This document shows, piece after piece, positions 34,964-43,610 of a stretch of 64,000 nt of DNA (its first letter is position 1; every line of letters starts with the position of its first letter). Below the pieces are notes generated by a model. It saw nothing but the letters and a program-made list of their open reading frames with translations. It had not been told where the DNA came from and ran no database searches. The position numbers were made by a program, and so were the translations under genes. Source of the stretch: Alphaproteobacteria bacterium (GTDB taxonomy: Bacteria > Pseudomonadota > Alphaproteobacteria > GCA-2731375); assembly GCA_016776605.1 (NCBI GenBank), contig JADHTB010000008.1:62001-126000 (forward strand), written 5' to 3'.

Positions 34964-35115
34964 CGTTAAGCAATCAGTCGGGAAACCAGACGTGATTAGC
35001 GGCTCGGAGGCCCGATGTCGAGTACCCCTCCCCGGTGACATCGGCGGTAATTTTAACTGCTTAGCCTCTTGCCGCGGCGGCGGTCGGCATATTTGCCGGC
35101 CGCCGTTGTGTTTTT
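34964..35115 (+). ncRNA. Putative small RNA, unassigned family
   Basis: Evidence is structural. A strong intrinsic terminator on the plus strand (35078-35115) has no plus-strand protein gene before it since eboC, about 2.2 kb upstream. The preceding sequence folds: taagc (34967-34971) pairs with gctta (35059-35063), closing a domain that contains a perfect ccgatgtc/gacatcgg hairpin (35012-35019 with 35037-35044) with a pyrimidine-rich loop. A TTGACA lies at 34958-34963 but no good -10 follows at the right spacing, so the 5' end is uncertain. It does not match SRP, tmRNA or a riboswitch I recognise; a divergent 6S RNA is possible. Confidence 0.4.
35078..35115 (+). terminator. Strong Rho-independent terminator
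   Basis: A 12-bp stem: cggcggtcggca (35078-35089) with tgccggccgccg (35094-35105), one G-T pair, tetraloop tatt. It is followed by ttgtgttttt. No A-run lies on the other side, so it works for plus-strand transcription only. Confidence 0.8.
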
Positions 35116-35324
35116 ATTCACCTAATCTAAATTAGATAGAAAATAGCCCCAAGTGTGACGGCAGTCATTTTTTTAGTAATCGTTGGAATGCTAACTTTGT
35201 CTCAGGCGCGGATCGGTGCCCATGGCCTCACGTGAGAGTGACCGCTTCGTTAATTTCCTCCGGCGCAAACGGACGCGGTCCAGAGGTTGCAGGCCTGATC
35301 CGCGCCGATTTTCCTACAGATAAT

Positions 35325-36176
35325 TTACCGCGCCAATCCTATTGCCTCGCGAAGCTGGGCCAGGTCATGGCCTTCGCGGCGCCATTGCGCCAAACTGATA
35401 GCGCCGTCACGCTTGGCCAATCGGACGCCGGCGGCGTCGCGCAACAGCGGATGATGGTCATATTCCGGGGTTGGCAAATTTAACAATGCCTGCAACAGGC
35501 GATGCACATGGCTGGCCGCGAACAAATCGGCGCCACGGGTCACCAGGGTAATCCCCTGCAAGGCATCATCCACGGTAACCGCCAGATGATAGGACGTGGG
35601 CGTGTCCTTGCGGGCCAGAACCACATCACCATGCAAGCCGGCCTGTAATGCTTGCGCGCCCTGCTGCCGGTCATGCCACAGCAACCCCGGGCCAACCCGG
35701 GCAGCGGCCAGATGGCTGTCCAGACGGATGGCATAGGCCGCGCCGCCGGCGATCCGATCCTGGCGTTCATCCGCTGAAAGCCCCCGGCAGGTGCCGGGGT
35801 ACAGGGCGCCGTCCGGTCCATGAGGGGCCGAGGGCGCGGCGGCAATTTCCCGGGCAATTTGTTTGCGGGTGCAAAAACAGGGATAGGTCAGTCCCGCCAC
35901 GGTCAGGGTTTCCAGGGCGGCGGCGTAGTCTGCCATATGTTCCGATTGCCGGCGCACCGGCTGTTCCCAGACCAGGCCCAGCCAGGCCAGATCCTCCAGC
36001 ATGGCGGCCTCATACTCGGGCCGACAGCGGGTTTGATCAATATCCTCCACCCGCAATAGAAAGCGCCCGCCGAGGCGCTGGGCCGTCTGAAAACTGTACA
36101 GGGCGGCATAGCCATTGCCCAGATGCAGGGCGCCGGTGGGGCTGGGCGCAAATCTAACGACGGCGGTCGGTGACAA
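35325..36176 (-). CDS. gluQ: Glutamyl-Q tRNA(Asp) synthetase (GluQ)
   Basis: A 283-residue class I synthetase paralogue lacking the anticodon-binding domain. It attaches glutamate to queuosine in tRNA-Asp. Seen: RFAPSPTGALHLGN (HIGH-type motif), FLLRVEDIDQTRC, a zinc-site pair in YPCFCTRKQI with a later CRG, LARKDTPTSYHLAVTVDDALQG, and a degenerate KMSKS as RLAKRDGA. Length of 283 against about 470 for a full GltX and the domain layout separate it from glutamyl-tRNA synthetase. The message ends just 3' of the putative sRNA region. Confidence 0.93.
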   Translation of the reverse strand: MSPTAVVRFAPSPTGALHLGNGYAALYSFQTAQRLGGRFLLRVEDIDQTRCRPEYEAAMLEDLAWLGLVWEQPVRRQSEHMADYAAALETLTVAGLTYPCFCTRKQIAREIAAAPSAPHGPDGALYPGTCRGLSADERQDRIAGGAAYAIRLDSHLAAARVGPGLLWHDRQQGAQALQAGLHGDVVLARKDTPTSYHLAVTVDDALQGITLVTRGADLFAASHVHRLLQALLNLPTPEYDHHPLLRDAAGVRLAKRDGAISLAQWRREGHDLAQLREAIGLAR

Positions 36177-36230
36177 GGGTGGGCCTATTGGGTTATCAGG
36201 GGTCCAATGATTTCGTTTTAGGAGGATAGC

Positions 36231-37127
36231 ATGTCAGATAGCACGATCACGGTACTGGTTGCAGGGTCGGGCGTCATGGGCAAGGGCATTGCGCTCTCTT
36301 TTGCCAGGGCGGGCCTGAAGACGGGGATTTTAAGCCGCAACCCGGATGCGGTTAGCGGTGTTGATGCAGGTGTCGCGGTACTGGGCGCCCTGCCCCAGGC
36401 CGCGCCGGAATTGATCGTCGAAACCATTCCGGAAATCATCGATCTGAAGTTGGAGCTTAATGCCCAGATCGAGGCAGCCTATCAGGGCGCCACCATTATC
36501 GCGTCCAACACCTCGTCCCTGCCCTTGCAGAAAATTGCCGATGCCTTGCGCTATCCGGAAAAATTCTGTGGCATGCATTATTTCCAACCCGCCGACGTCA
36601 CGCCCATCGTAGAGGTTGCCGCCGTCGCGCAGAGCAGCAAAGCCACCATCGAACGGGCCGTGGCCATATTGCGTCAGGCCGGCAAGCAACCCATCACCTT
36701 ATTCGAACCCATCGACGGGTTGTTGATCAACCGCCTGCAACAGGCCCTCTATCACGAAGCCTATGATTTGATCGAACGGGGTATCTGCAGCGCCGAGGAT
36801 ATCGATCTGGCTGCCAAGCAGTTGCTGGGGCCGCGCATGAGCGTGACCGGCATGATCGAACAAAAGGATCTGTCCGGCCTGGATACCCACGCCCTGGCCC
36901 AGCGGGAATTGATCCCAACCCTGCATCTCAGCCGCGAACCCAGCGCATTGGTGCAGCGGAAATTCGCCGCCAACCATTTGGGCACCAAGACGGGCACCGG
37001 TTTCTATGACTGGCGGGACATGGATGTGCCCGCCTACCGGCAGAAAACCGGTGCCTTGTTGACCCAGGTTCTGGCCCTGCTGGACGACAATCGCCCAGCC
37101 CCGCCGCCCGCCGCAGATGACGACTAG
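36231..37127 (+). CDS. 3-Hydroxyacyl-CoA dehydrogenase
   Basis: A 298-residue NAD-dependent 3-hydroxyacyl-CoA dehydrogenase. The Rossmann motif is VLVAGSGVMGKGIALSFARAG, followed by ETIPEIIDLKLELNAQ, IIASNTSSLP and the catalytic His region CGMHYFQPADVTPIVEV. The C-terminal dimerisation domain starts with LLINRLQQALYHEA. It is slightly short between the first strands (RNPDAVSGVDAG in place of a longer loop). An AGGAGGATAGC site is 7 bases before the ATG. It overlaps the following glycosylase gene by 11 bp if the first ATG of that gene is used. Confidence 0.88.
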   Translation: MSDSTITVLVAGSGVMGKGIALSFARAGLKTGILSRNPDAVSGVDAGVAVLGALPQAAPELIVETIPEIIDLKLELNAQIEAAYQGATIIASNTSSLPLQKIADALRYPEKFCGMHYFQPADVTPIVEVAAVAQSSKATIERAVAILRQAGKQPITLFEPIDGLLINRLQQALYHEAYDLIERGICSAEDIDLAAKQLLGPRMSVTGMIEQKDLSGLDTHALAQRELIPTLHLSREPSALVQRKFAANHLGTKTGTGFYDWRDMDVPAYRQKTGALLTQVLALLDDNRPAPPPAADDD

Positions 37128-37743
37128 GCGCATGGAAGACGGCTTTCACCAGATCGGACTGTTGGAGCCACGCTTTGCCGAAGTCCTGAAACGTCACGGC
37201 GAACCGCCGTCACGCAAACGGCCGGGCGGCTTCGAAACGGTGCTGAAGATCATCGTGCAACAACAGGTCTCCATCGCCTCGGCCGATGCCATCTGGCGCC
37301 GGCTGCGCCAGGGCTTGGGCACGGTCAATCCGGGGGCGGTCCTGGTCCGTGACGATGCTGCCTTGCGCGGCTTTGGCCTGTCCCGGCAAAAGGCGGCCTA
37401 TGCCCGCAGCCTGGCAGAGGCGGTGGCGTCGGGGCAATTGAATTTCCGCAAACTGCGCGGCATGGAGGACGAGGCGGTAATCGCGGATCTGGTCCAGATC
37501 AAAGGCATTGGCCGCTGGACGGCGGAGATTTATTTGCTGGCCGTCATGCAACGGCCCGATATCTGGCCCGCCGCGGACATCGCCCTGATGGAAGCGGCCC
37601 GTGACCTGTTAGGTCTGCCGGTTCGCCCGACAATCAAGGAAATGACCCCTCTGGCCGCGCCCTGGCGGCCCTACCGCACCTATGCCGCCCGCCTGTTATG
37701 GTTGCATTATCGCCACCTTAACCGCCGCGAGACTGCCGGTTGA
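37117..37743 (+). CDS. DNA-3-methyladenine glycosylase II-like (AlkA/HhH-GPD)
   Basis: A 208-residue base-excision glycosylase of the HhH-GPD superfamily. The helix-hairpin-helix is LVQIKGIGRWTAEIYLLAV (about 126-146), followed by the catalytic aspartate in WPAADIALMEA. The N-terminal half contains IIVQQQVSIASADAIWRRL, typical of AlkA. It lacks the extra N-terminal domain of E. coli AlkA, like many alphaproteobacterial versions. No iron-sulfur cysteines are seen. The start is either 37117 (overlapping the dehydrogenase) or ATG 37132 just after its stop. It removes alkylated purines from DNA. Confidence 0.88.
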   Translation: MTTRRMEDGFHQIGLLEPRFAEVLKRHGEPPSRKRPGGFETVLKIIVQQQVSIASADAIWRRLRQGLGTVNPGAVLVRDDAALRGFGLSRQKAAYARSLAEAVASGQLNFRKLRGMEDEAVIADLVQIKGIGRWTAEIYLLAVMQRPDIWPAADIALMEAARDLLGLPVRPTIKEMTPLAAPWRPYRTYAARLLWLHYRHLNRRETAG

Positions 37744-37858
37744 ATGGGCTGGCGTTTGGGTCGCGGCGTAGGCTTTGGTAAATTGCGCTGGCAAATTTTG
37801 CTTCAAATTGGCAAAATTGATGAATCGCGGTTTTCATCTGGTTTATGGCACGGTGGTT

Positions 37859-38410
37859 ATGGAGGCCTCACTCGAACGTTGCCCCGCCCTGGTTCTCAAC
37901 GCTGACTATCAGCCGTTGAGCTACTACCCCTTGTCCTTGTGGTCCTGGCAGGAGGTGGTAAAGGCGGTGTTTTTGGAACGGGTGCAGGTGCTATCGGCCT
38001 ATGACCGGGTTGTCCGATCGCCTGGCTTTGCCATGGAATTGCCATCCGTCGTCGCCTTAAAGCGCTATATCCAGCCGGCGAAATATCCCGCCTTCACACG
38101 CTTTAACCTGTTTTTGCGGGATCGGTTCGCCTGCCAATATTGTGGCGCCGGCCATGATTTGACATTTGATCACGTCATCCCCCGCAGTCGGGGCGGGCGC
38201 ACCACCTGGGAAAATGTGGTCGCGGCCTGTGCGCCCTGCAATCTGGCCAAGGGCGGGCGGATGCCGAAAGCCTGCGGCATGCAGCCCCACATAGCGCCAC
38301 ACCGTCCCACGGTGCGCCAGTTGCACGACAAAGGCCGTGCCTTCCCACCCAACCATCTGCATGAATCGTGGAGCGATTTTCTTTATTGGGATACCGAGTT
38401 GGAGGCCTAG
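37859..38410 (+). CDS. HNH endonuclease family protein
   Basis: A 183-residue protein with an N-terminal ALVLNADYQPLSYYPLSLWSWQ segment common to a conserved bacterial HNH family, and a C-terminal HNH domain: CQYCG (zinc knuckle), DHVIPRSRGGRTTWEN (catalytic His and Asn) and CAPCNLAKGGRMP. The zinc and catalytic residues are complete. The ATG at 37859 fits relatives best. Frames open to 37820 and 37775 without similarity. Widespread and chromosomal, so probably a housekeeping nuclease; its cellular role is unknown. Confidence 0.84.
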   Translation: MEASLERCPALVLNADYQPLSYYPLSLWSWQEVVKAVFLERVQVLSAYDRVVRSPGFAMELPSVVALKRYIQPAKYPAFTRFNLFLRDRFACQYCGAGHDLTFDHVIPRSRGGRTTWENVVAACAPCNLAKGGRMPKACGMQPHIAPHRPTVRQLHDKGRAFPPNHLHESWSDFLYWDTELEA

Positions 38411-38475
38411 GCCATTTTGAAATTCATCGAATTGCCGAGCCGGACAGGAGGCGGCAATAGCATGACGACTGTATT

Positions 38476-38937
38476 ATGACGACGGGCCGGCTTCTCATTG
38501 TCGTTCACGCGCCGTCGCCGAACACCCAGCGTCTATTTGATGCGGTGACCGCCGGCGCCCGCGATAGCGGGGACATCGAAGTGGTAGCGCGCAGCCCGTT
38601 CGAAACCGGCCCCGATGATGTCATGGCCGCGAGCGGCATTATTCTCGGCACCACGGAAAACCTCGGCTATATGAGCGGCGCTCTGAAGGATTTTTTCGAC
38701 CGCTGCTATTTCCCCTGCCTGGAGGAAACCCAGGGACGGCCTTATTGCTTGTTCATCCGCGCCGGCCACGATGGTACCGGCACCCGGCGGGGGGTGGAGA
38801 CCATTGTCACCGGCCTGCGCTGGCGGGCCGTACAGGAACCACTGGTCCTGCTCGGCGATTGGCGGGAGGAATTCGTGGAACAATGCCATGACCTTGGCGC
38901 GGCCATGGCCGCCGGCCTGGAGGCAGGGATTTTTTGA
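38476..38937 (+). CDS. Flavodoxin-fold NAD(P)H oxidoreductase family protein
   Basis: A 153-residue flavodoxin-like protein. The first strand and phosphate loop are LIVVHAPSPNTQRLFDAV, a modified version of the usual T/S-x-T-G-x-T. GTTENLGYMSGALKDFFDRC is the loop seen in NADPH-dependent FMN reductase-type proteins. It likely binds FMN. Partner and substrate are unknown. It lies after the HNH gene and before a dispersed repeat. Confidence 0.8.
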   Translation: MTTGRLLIVVHAPSPNTQRLFDAVTAGARDSGDIEVVARSPFETGPDDVMAASGIILGTTENLGYMSGALKDFFDRCYFPCLEETQGRPYCLFIRAGHDGTGTRRGVETIVTGLRWRAVQEPLVLLGDWREEFVEQCHDLGAAMAAGLEAGIF

Positions 38938-38980
38938 GGCGGCAGGTTAGCCAAATTGTTGCGCATTGGCCTTTCCGCGC

Positions 38981-39084
38981 CTAGAGCAATTCCGGGTCAA
39001 TGAGAATCGCGAAGCGATTCTAAGTGATTGGAAAAATTGCTCTAATTCTAACTATCTGAGCATTATCAGAATGAAAATGCTCTG
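38981..39084 (+). repeat. Dispersed two-hairpin repeat, copy 2 (type A)
   Basis: 104 bp starting ctagagcaattccggg and ending tgctctgg. It has the GAATCGC-GAA-GCGATTC inner stem and the GAGCATT/AATGCTC second hairpin. It is 44 bp 3' of the flavodoxin-type gene. Confidence 0.85.
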
Positions 39085-39128
39085 GATGGGTAACTGAATT
39101 TCAAACTTGCAAAAGGGATGTCCGTGTC

Positions 39129-40412
39129 ATGCCGACACTACAGGAAATGCCGCTAGAGGAATTGCGGCACCATGAACGCGAATTGGTTCAGAAATACAAG
39201 GCACTGCGCGGTCGCAACAGAAACATTGATATGACTCGCGGCAAACCATCGGCGGAACAGCTGGACCTTAGCAACGACCTTTTCACCATGGTATCCCGGG
39301 ACAGCTATCTCGGCGATGACGACGTGGACTACCGTAACTACGGCGCCCAGGCGGGCACACCGGAAGCCAAGGCCTTTTTCGCTGAATGGCTGGGTGTGCC
39401 CGCGAAGAACATCTTTATCGGCGGTAATTCCAGCCTTCAGTTAATGTATGACGTTCTATTGCGGGCAATGTTGTTTGGCGTTCCGGGCGGGGACCGGCCG
39501 TGGCGTGATATAGACGGCGTCAGCTTCATTTGCCCGATACCCGGATATGACCGCCACTTCAAAGTATGCGAAACCCTGGGCATCAAGATGATCCAGGTCG
39601 CGCTTTTGGATGATGGGCCGGACATGGATGCTGTCGAAGGCCTTGTGGCCGAAAATCCGGAGATCAAGGGAATTTGGTGTGTACCTAAATATTCCAATCC
39701 TAGCGGCATTGTCTATTCGCCCAACGTTATCAATCGCTTGGCCGGCATGACGACTGCCGCGCCCGACTTCCGAATCATTTGGGACAATGCTTATGCAGTT
39801 CATAATTTCGACGGCAACCTGGCCGAGATCGATGATATCCATGCGCTTGCCTCTCGGGCCGGCCATGCCGACCGCCCATTGCTGTTCGCCTCAACCTCCA
39901 AAGTGACCTTCCCTGGCGCAGGCATTGCGGTGGTGGCGGGATCTGACCGAAATATTGACGACATCGTGCGCCATACGACCATTGCCACCATCGGCCATGA
40001 CAAATTGAACCAGCTGCGCCACGTGCGGTTTTTCGGCAACATCAACGGGCTGAAACAGCACATGGCCAAGCATGGGGCATTGCTGCGGCCAAAATTCGCG
40101 GCTGTGGACGAGGCCATGCAGAAAGCCTTCAGCGGGAAGGACATCGCGCAATGGGTTGCGCCAAAGGGCGGATACTTTGTCAGCGTTGATCTACTGGCCG
40201 GTTGCGCGGCGGAGACAGTTCGGCTGGCGGATGAGGCGGGCGTGAAATTAACACCGGCCGGATCATGCCACCCCTATGGCAAGGATCCACATGACCGTAC
40301 CCTCAGACTGGCGCCAACTTACCCAACCTTGAGCGAGGTTGAGCAAGCCATGGAGATTTTCTGCGTCAGCGCGGAACTTGCCTGCACACGGAAATTACTC
40401 GCCCAGGGCTAA
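39129..40412 (+). CDS. PLP-dependent aminotransferase (aspartate aminotransferase-like, PF12897 type)
   Basis: A 427-residue fold-type I aminotransferase. It begins with the family-specific MPLEELRHHERELVQKY...IDMTRGKPSAEQLDLS. The PLP lysine is in LFASTSKVTFPGAG near residue 258. Also present: WCVPKYSNPSGIVYS and the C-terminal HPYGKDPHDRTLRLAPTYP with the substrate-carboxylate arginine. This subgroup includes aspartate aminotransferases of the type found in corynebacteria. It likely moves an amino group between aspartate or another amino acid and 2-oxoglutarate. It converges with the enoyl-CoA hydratase gene. Confidence 0.88.
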   Translation: MPTLQEMPLEELRHHERELVQKYKALRGRNRNIDMTRGKPSAEQLDLSNDLFTMVSRDSYLGDDDVDYRNYGAQAGTPEAKAFFAEWLGVPAKNIFIGGNSSLQLMYDVLLRAMLFGVPGGDRPWRDIDGVSFICPIPGYDRHFKVCETLGIKMIQVALLDDGPDMDAVEGLVAENPEIKGIWCVPKYSNPSGIVYSPNVINRLAGMTTAAPDFRIIWDNAYAVHNFDGNLAEIDDIHALASRAGHADRPLLFASTSKVTFPGAGIAVVAGSDRNIDDIVRHTTIATIGHDKLNQLRHVRFFGNINGLKQHMAKHGALLRPKFAAVDEAMQKAFSGKDIAQWVAPKGGYFVSVDLLAGCAAETVRLADEAGVKLTPAGSCHPYGKDPHDRTLRLAPTYPTLSEVEQAMEIFCVSAELACTRKLLAQG

Positions 40413-40449
40413 GTGCCCTGTCCGTGCCTCGTCAAAATAGGGGGAGAAT

Positions 40450-41280
40450 CTAACTTCCCGTAAAATCAGGATCCCGTTTGTCCTTCCAGGCGGCGATGCC
40501 TTCGCGGAAGTCGTCTGATTTTGCCGCTTCCGACATCTCGCCCAAGGACCGCGCCATGGCCTTGTCAAAGCCTTGGTCCAGTCCTTGATACACCAGTTCC
40601 TTGACCACACGGGTGGAACGGGGGGAAACCCCCTTGGCCATCTCGCGGGCATAATCCATCACCGCGGCGTGCAACTCGTTGGTTGGATAGACCCGGTCCA
40701 CCAGGCCCATGGCCAGGGCCTCGTCGGCATCCACCAGACGCGAGCTATACATCAGATCAAACGCCTTTGACGGCGCTATCAGGCGGGGCAGCAGCCAGGC
40801 CAGGCCGTATTCCGGCACCAGGCCGCGCTTGGTAAAGGCGGTGCCAAAACGCGCGGTATCGGCGGCGAAGCGGATATCAGCGAACATGGGCAGCACCATA
40901 CCCACACCGACCGCCGGTCCATTGATGGCGGCGATCACGGGTTTCGGCACCGAAGCGATCCAGGCGTATTTGGCGGCGAAGGCCTCGGGCAAATCAAGAC
41001 CGCCTTCGATGGCGCCCGTGAACGGCAGGGCATCTTCCGCGTCCAGCGCATTGCCGCTGGCCCGGCTTTGCAAACGGGCCGCATCGGCGCCGGCGCAAAA
41101 GCCGCGCCCCGCGCCGGTTAGAACGATAACCCGAACCCCCTCGTCATCGCTGGCCTGCTGCATGGCGGTGCGGATTTCACCGGCCATGGTCAAGGTCATG
41201 GCGTTCAACCGCTCGGGCCGGTTCAGGGTCACCACCGCGACGCCGTCCTCGACCTGATAAATGACTTCCTGAAACGACAT
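40450..41280 (-). CDS. Enoyl-CoA hydratase/isomerase family protein
   Basis: A 276-residue crotonase-fold protein. It shows VAVVTLNRPERLNAM, the oxyanion-hole segment GAGRGFCAGADAARL, and PVIAAINGPAVGVGMVLPMFADIRFAAD. The usual catalytic Glu pair is only partly recognisable: one at GLVPEYGLAWLLPRL is in the right place. It likely acts in beta-oxidation or degradation of a branched acyl-CoA. It is downstream of the fadA-fadB pair on the same strand, separated by a dispersed repeat. Confidence 0.86.
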   Translation of the reverse strand: MSFQEVIYQVEDGVAVVTLNRPERLNAMTLTMAGEIRTAMQQASDDEGVRVIVLTGAGRGFCAGADAARLQSRASGNALDAEDALPFTGAIEGGLDLPEAFAAKYAWIASVPKPVIAAINGPAVGVGMVLPMFADIRFAADTARFGTAFTKRGLVPEYGLAWLLPRLIAPSKAFDLMYSSRLVDADEALAMGLVDRVYPTNELHAAVMDYAREMAKGVSPRSTRVVKELVYQGLDQGFDKAMARSLGEMSEAAKSDDFREGIAAWKDKRDPDFTGS

Positions 41281-41309
41281 AGCGCTGCCTCCTCGGCAAT
41301 ATTCAGACG

Positions 41310-41414
41310 CTAGAGCATTTTCATTCTGAAAATGCTCAGATCTTTAGAATTAGAGCAATTTTTCCAATCACTTAGAATCGCTTCGCGATTCTCATTAATT
41401 CGGAATTGCTCTAA
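41310..41414 (-). repeat. Dispersed two-hairpin repeat, copy 3 (type A, inverted)
   Basis: Same element in reverse orientation: ctagagcattttcattctga at the left end, inner GAATCGC-TTC-GCGATTC stem, and attgctctaag at the right end. It lies 15 bp 3' of the fadB-type gene stop and 29 bp upstream of the hydratase start. Confidence 0.85.
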
Positions 41415-41429
41415 GGTGCAGGATATCTA

Positions 41430-43559
41430 TCAGGCTGCCTTACCGTAAAAGCCCTCGCCCTTGGCGGCCATATCACGCAATAATTTTGGTGGGTTGAAAC
41501 GGGCACCGTGGGCCTGGGCCAAACGGTCGCATTCGGCGACGAAATTCTGGATACCGATGGTATCAACCAGACTGAGGACACCGCCCCGGAAAGGAGGAAA
41601 GCCCCAACCCATGATCGAACCCACGTCCGCATCCCGCTTTTCGGTGATCACGCCCTCTTCCATGCAACGGGCCGTTTCCACCGACTGGATATACATCAGA
41701 CGTTTCTTGACATCCTCCACATCCGGCTGCTCGGCGGCGGGCGGACATTCCTGCTTCAATCCGGGCCAGAGGCGCTTACTGCCATCCTCCGGGTAATCGT
41801 AGAAGCCCTTGCCAGCCTTTTTACCGATCCGGCCCAGGTCTTCGACCATATGGCGAACCAGATCATCACCAGGCATTTCCACATAATCATCGCCCAAATC
41901 CTTACGGGTCTGGGCGCCGACCTTGTACATTAAATCGATCGAAACCTCGTCAGCCATGACCAGCGGGCCGACCGGCATGCCTGCCATTCTGCCGGCATTT
42001 TCGATCAAGGCCGGGGCGACCCCTTCGACCAGCAGGGCCAAACCCTCGCGCACATAGGTGGCAAATACCCGGCTGGTATAGAAACCCCTTGAATCATTGA
42101 CCACGATGGGCGTCTTGCGGATCGCCATGACATAGTCCATGGCCCGCGCCAGGGTTTCATCCGAGGTCGCTTCACCCCGAATGATCTCCACCAGAGGCAT
42201 CCGGTCCACCGGCGAGAAAAAATGCAGCCCGATAAAGTTGTCGGGCCGGGATGAGGCCTTGGCCAGGCCGGTGATGGGCAGGGTCGAGGTATTGGAGGCG
42301 AACAGGATACCGTCACCTGTCACCGCAAGGGCCTTTTTAGTCACCTCGGCCTTGACGGCGCGGTCCTCGAATACCGCCTCGATCACCAGTTCGCAGCCCG
42401 CCAGATCGGCAAAATCCGCCGTGGCGTGAATACGGGCCAGAGAGACATCGGCTGCGTCTTTGTCCATGCGGCGGCGGGAGACCTGCTTTTTAAGCAAATC
42501 TTCCGCATGGGCCTTGCCCTTATCCGCGCTGGCCTGCTGCATATCCAGCAGGACCACATCCATGCCGGCCATGGCCGTCACATAGGCAATACCGGCGCCC
42601 ATCATGCCCGCCCCCAGGACACCAATCTTGGTGTATTTGGTGGCGGGAATATCCTTGGGCCGCCCGGCGCCCTTGCCGGCCTCGGTAATGGCAAAGAACA
42701 GACGGATCATGTTCTTTGCTTCCGGTGTCATGGCGGTCGCAATCAGATAGCGAATTTCAATCGTCAGACCGGTATCTATGTCGACCTGACAACCTTCGAA
42801 GACGCAGGACATAATGTTCTGCTGGGCCGGGTAATTGCCATAGGTACGCTGATGCAGCATGGCGTTACCGGCCGCAAAAGTCTGCTGGCCCGTGGGCGAT
42901 TGCACCGCACCACCGGGCAGCTTAAAGCCTTTCTTGTCCCAGGGCTGGACGAAATTCTTTTGGCCATCACCCAACACCCAGGCCTTGGCCTCGGCCAGCA
43001 ATTGATCCGCCGGCACCACTTGATCCACCATGCCCATATTCAGGGCCGCTTTCGGCGCCAGCTCGCGCCCTTCCAGCATCAGGGGCAGGGCCTGTTGCAT
43101 ACCAATCATGCGCGGCAGCCGTTGCGTGCCGCCGCCGCCCGGCAGCAGGCCGATCTTGGCTTCCGGCAGGCCGATCTTGATCTTTGGATCATCGGCGGCA
43201 ATACGGTGATGGCAGGCCAGACACAATTCGTAACCCCCGCCCAAAGCATGCCCGTTGATGGCGGCGACAAAAGGCTTGCCGGCTTTTTCCATGCGCCGGA
43301 ACATCCCGTGCACCATAGCCATGAAGCCTTCAAGCATGGCCTGGTCACCATCGCCCAAGGCAGACAAATCCGCGCCGACCATGAATTCCCGATGCGCCGA
43401 CGTGACGATCACGCCTTTGACGTTGTCATCACTGATAGCCTTGTCCAGGCAGGCCGAATAGGCCGCCATGGATTCCCCATTAAGGACGTTCATGGGACGG
43501 TTGGAAACATTCCAGGAAATGGTGGCGACACCGTCACCGTCTACGTCGTAATCCATCAT
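41430..43559 (-). CDS. fadB: Fatty-acid oxidation multifunctional protein (enoyl-CoA hydratase/3-hydroxyacyl-CoA dehydrogenase)
   Basis: A 709-residue fusion. The N-terminal crotonase domain (about 1-200) has GVIVTSAHREFMVGADLS, FVAAINGHALGGGYELCLACH and LPEAKIGLLPGGGGTQRLPR, with both catalytic Glu positions. The dehydrogenase domain (about 310-700) has IGVLGAGMMGAGIAYVTAMAG, FASNTSTLPIT and GLHFFSPVDRMPLVEI. It carries out the hydration and NAD-dependent oxidation steps of beta-oxidation and should pair with the thiolase 51 bp upstream. FadB/FadJ-type; the exact subgroup is uncertain. Confidence 0.92.
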   Translation of the reverse strand: MMDYDVDGDGVATISWNVSNRPMNVLNGESMAAYSACLDKAISDDNVKGVIVTSAHREFMVGADLSALGDGDQAMLEGFMAMVHGMFRRMEKAGKPFVAAINGHALGGGYELCLACHHRIAADDPKIKIGLPEAKIGLLPGGGGTQRLPRMIGMQQALPLMLEGRELAPKAALNMGMVDQVVPADQLLAEAKAWVLGDGQKNFVQPWDKKGFKLPGGAVQSPTGQQTFAAGNAMLHQRTYGNYPAQQNIMSCVFEGCQVDIDTGLTIEIRYLIATAMTPEAKNMIRLFFAITEAGKGAGRPKDIPATKYTKIGVLGAGMMGAGIAYVTAMAGMDVVLLDMQQASADKGKAHAEDLLKKQVSRRRMDKDAADVSLARIHATADFADLAGCELVIEAVFEDRAVKAEVTKKALAVTGDGILFASNTSTLPITGLAKASSRPDNFIGLHFFSPVDRMPLVEIIRGEATSDETLARAMDYVMAIRKTPIVVNDSRGFYTSRVFATYVREGLALLVEGVAPALIENAGRMAGMPVGPLVMADEVSIDLMYKVGAQTRKDLGDDYVEMPGDDLVRHMVEDLGRIGKKAGKGFYDYPEDGSKRLWPGLKQECPPAAEQPDVEDVKKRLMYIQSVETARCMEEGVITEKRDADVGSIMGWGFPPFRGGVLSLVDTIGIQNFVAECDRLAQAHGARFNPPKLLRDMAAKGEGFYGKAA

Positions 43560-43610
43560 TGTACTTGTCCCAGATACTTGTGTTTGTGACTTGCCTTGGT
43601 GACCTGAGCT

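Larger units (their letters stand above)
34861..35324. other. Gap between mcd and gluQ
   Basis: About 460 bp. It holds a likely small RNA ending in a strong plus-strand terminator (34964-35115, own entries). The part after 35120 is AT-rich (attagatagaaaatag) and shows no recognisable gene. Confidence 0.5.

Noticed and set aside
42426..43589. 387-codon open frame antisense to fadB
   Set aside because: Shadow of a clear multifunctional beta-oxidation gene; His/Gln/Arg-rich composition typical of antisense frames.
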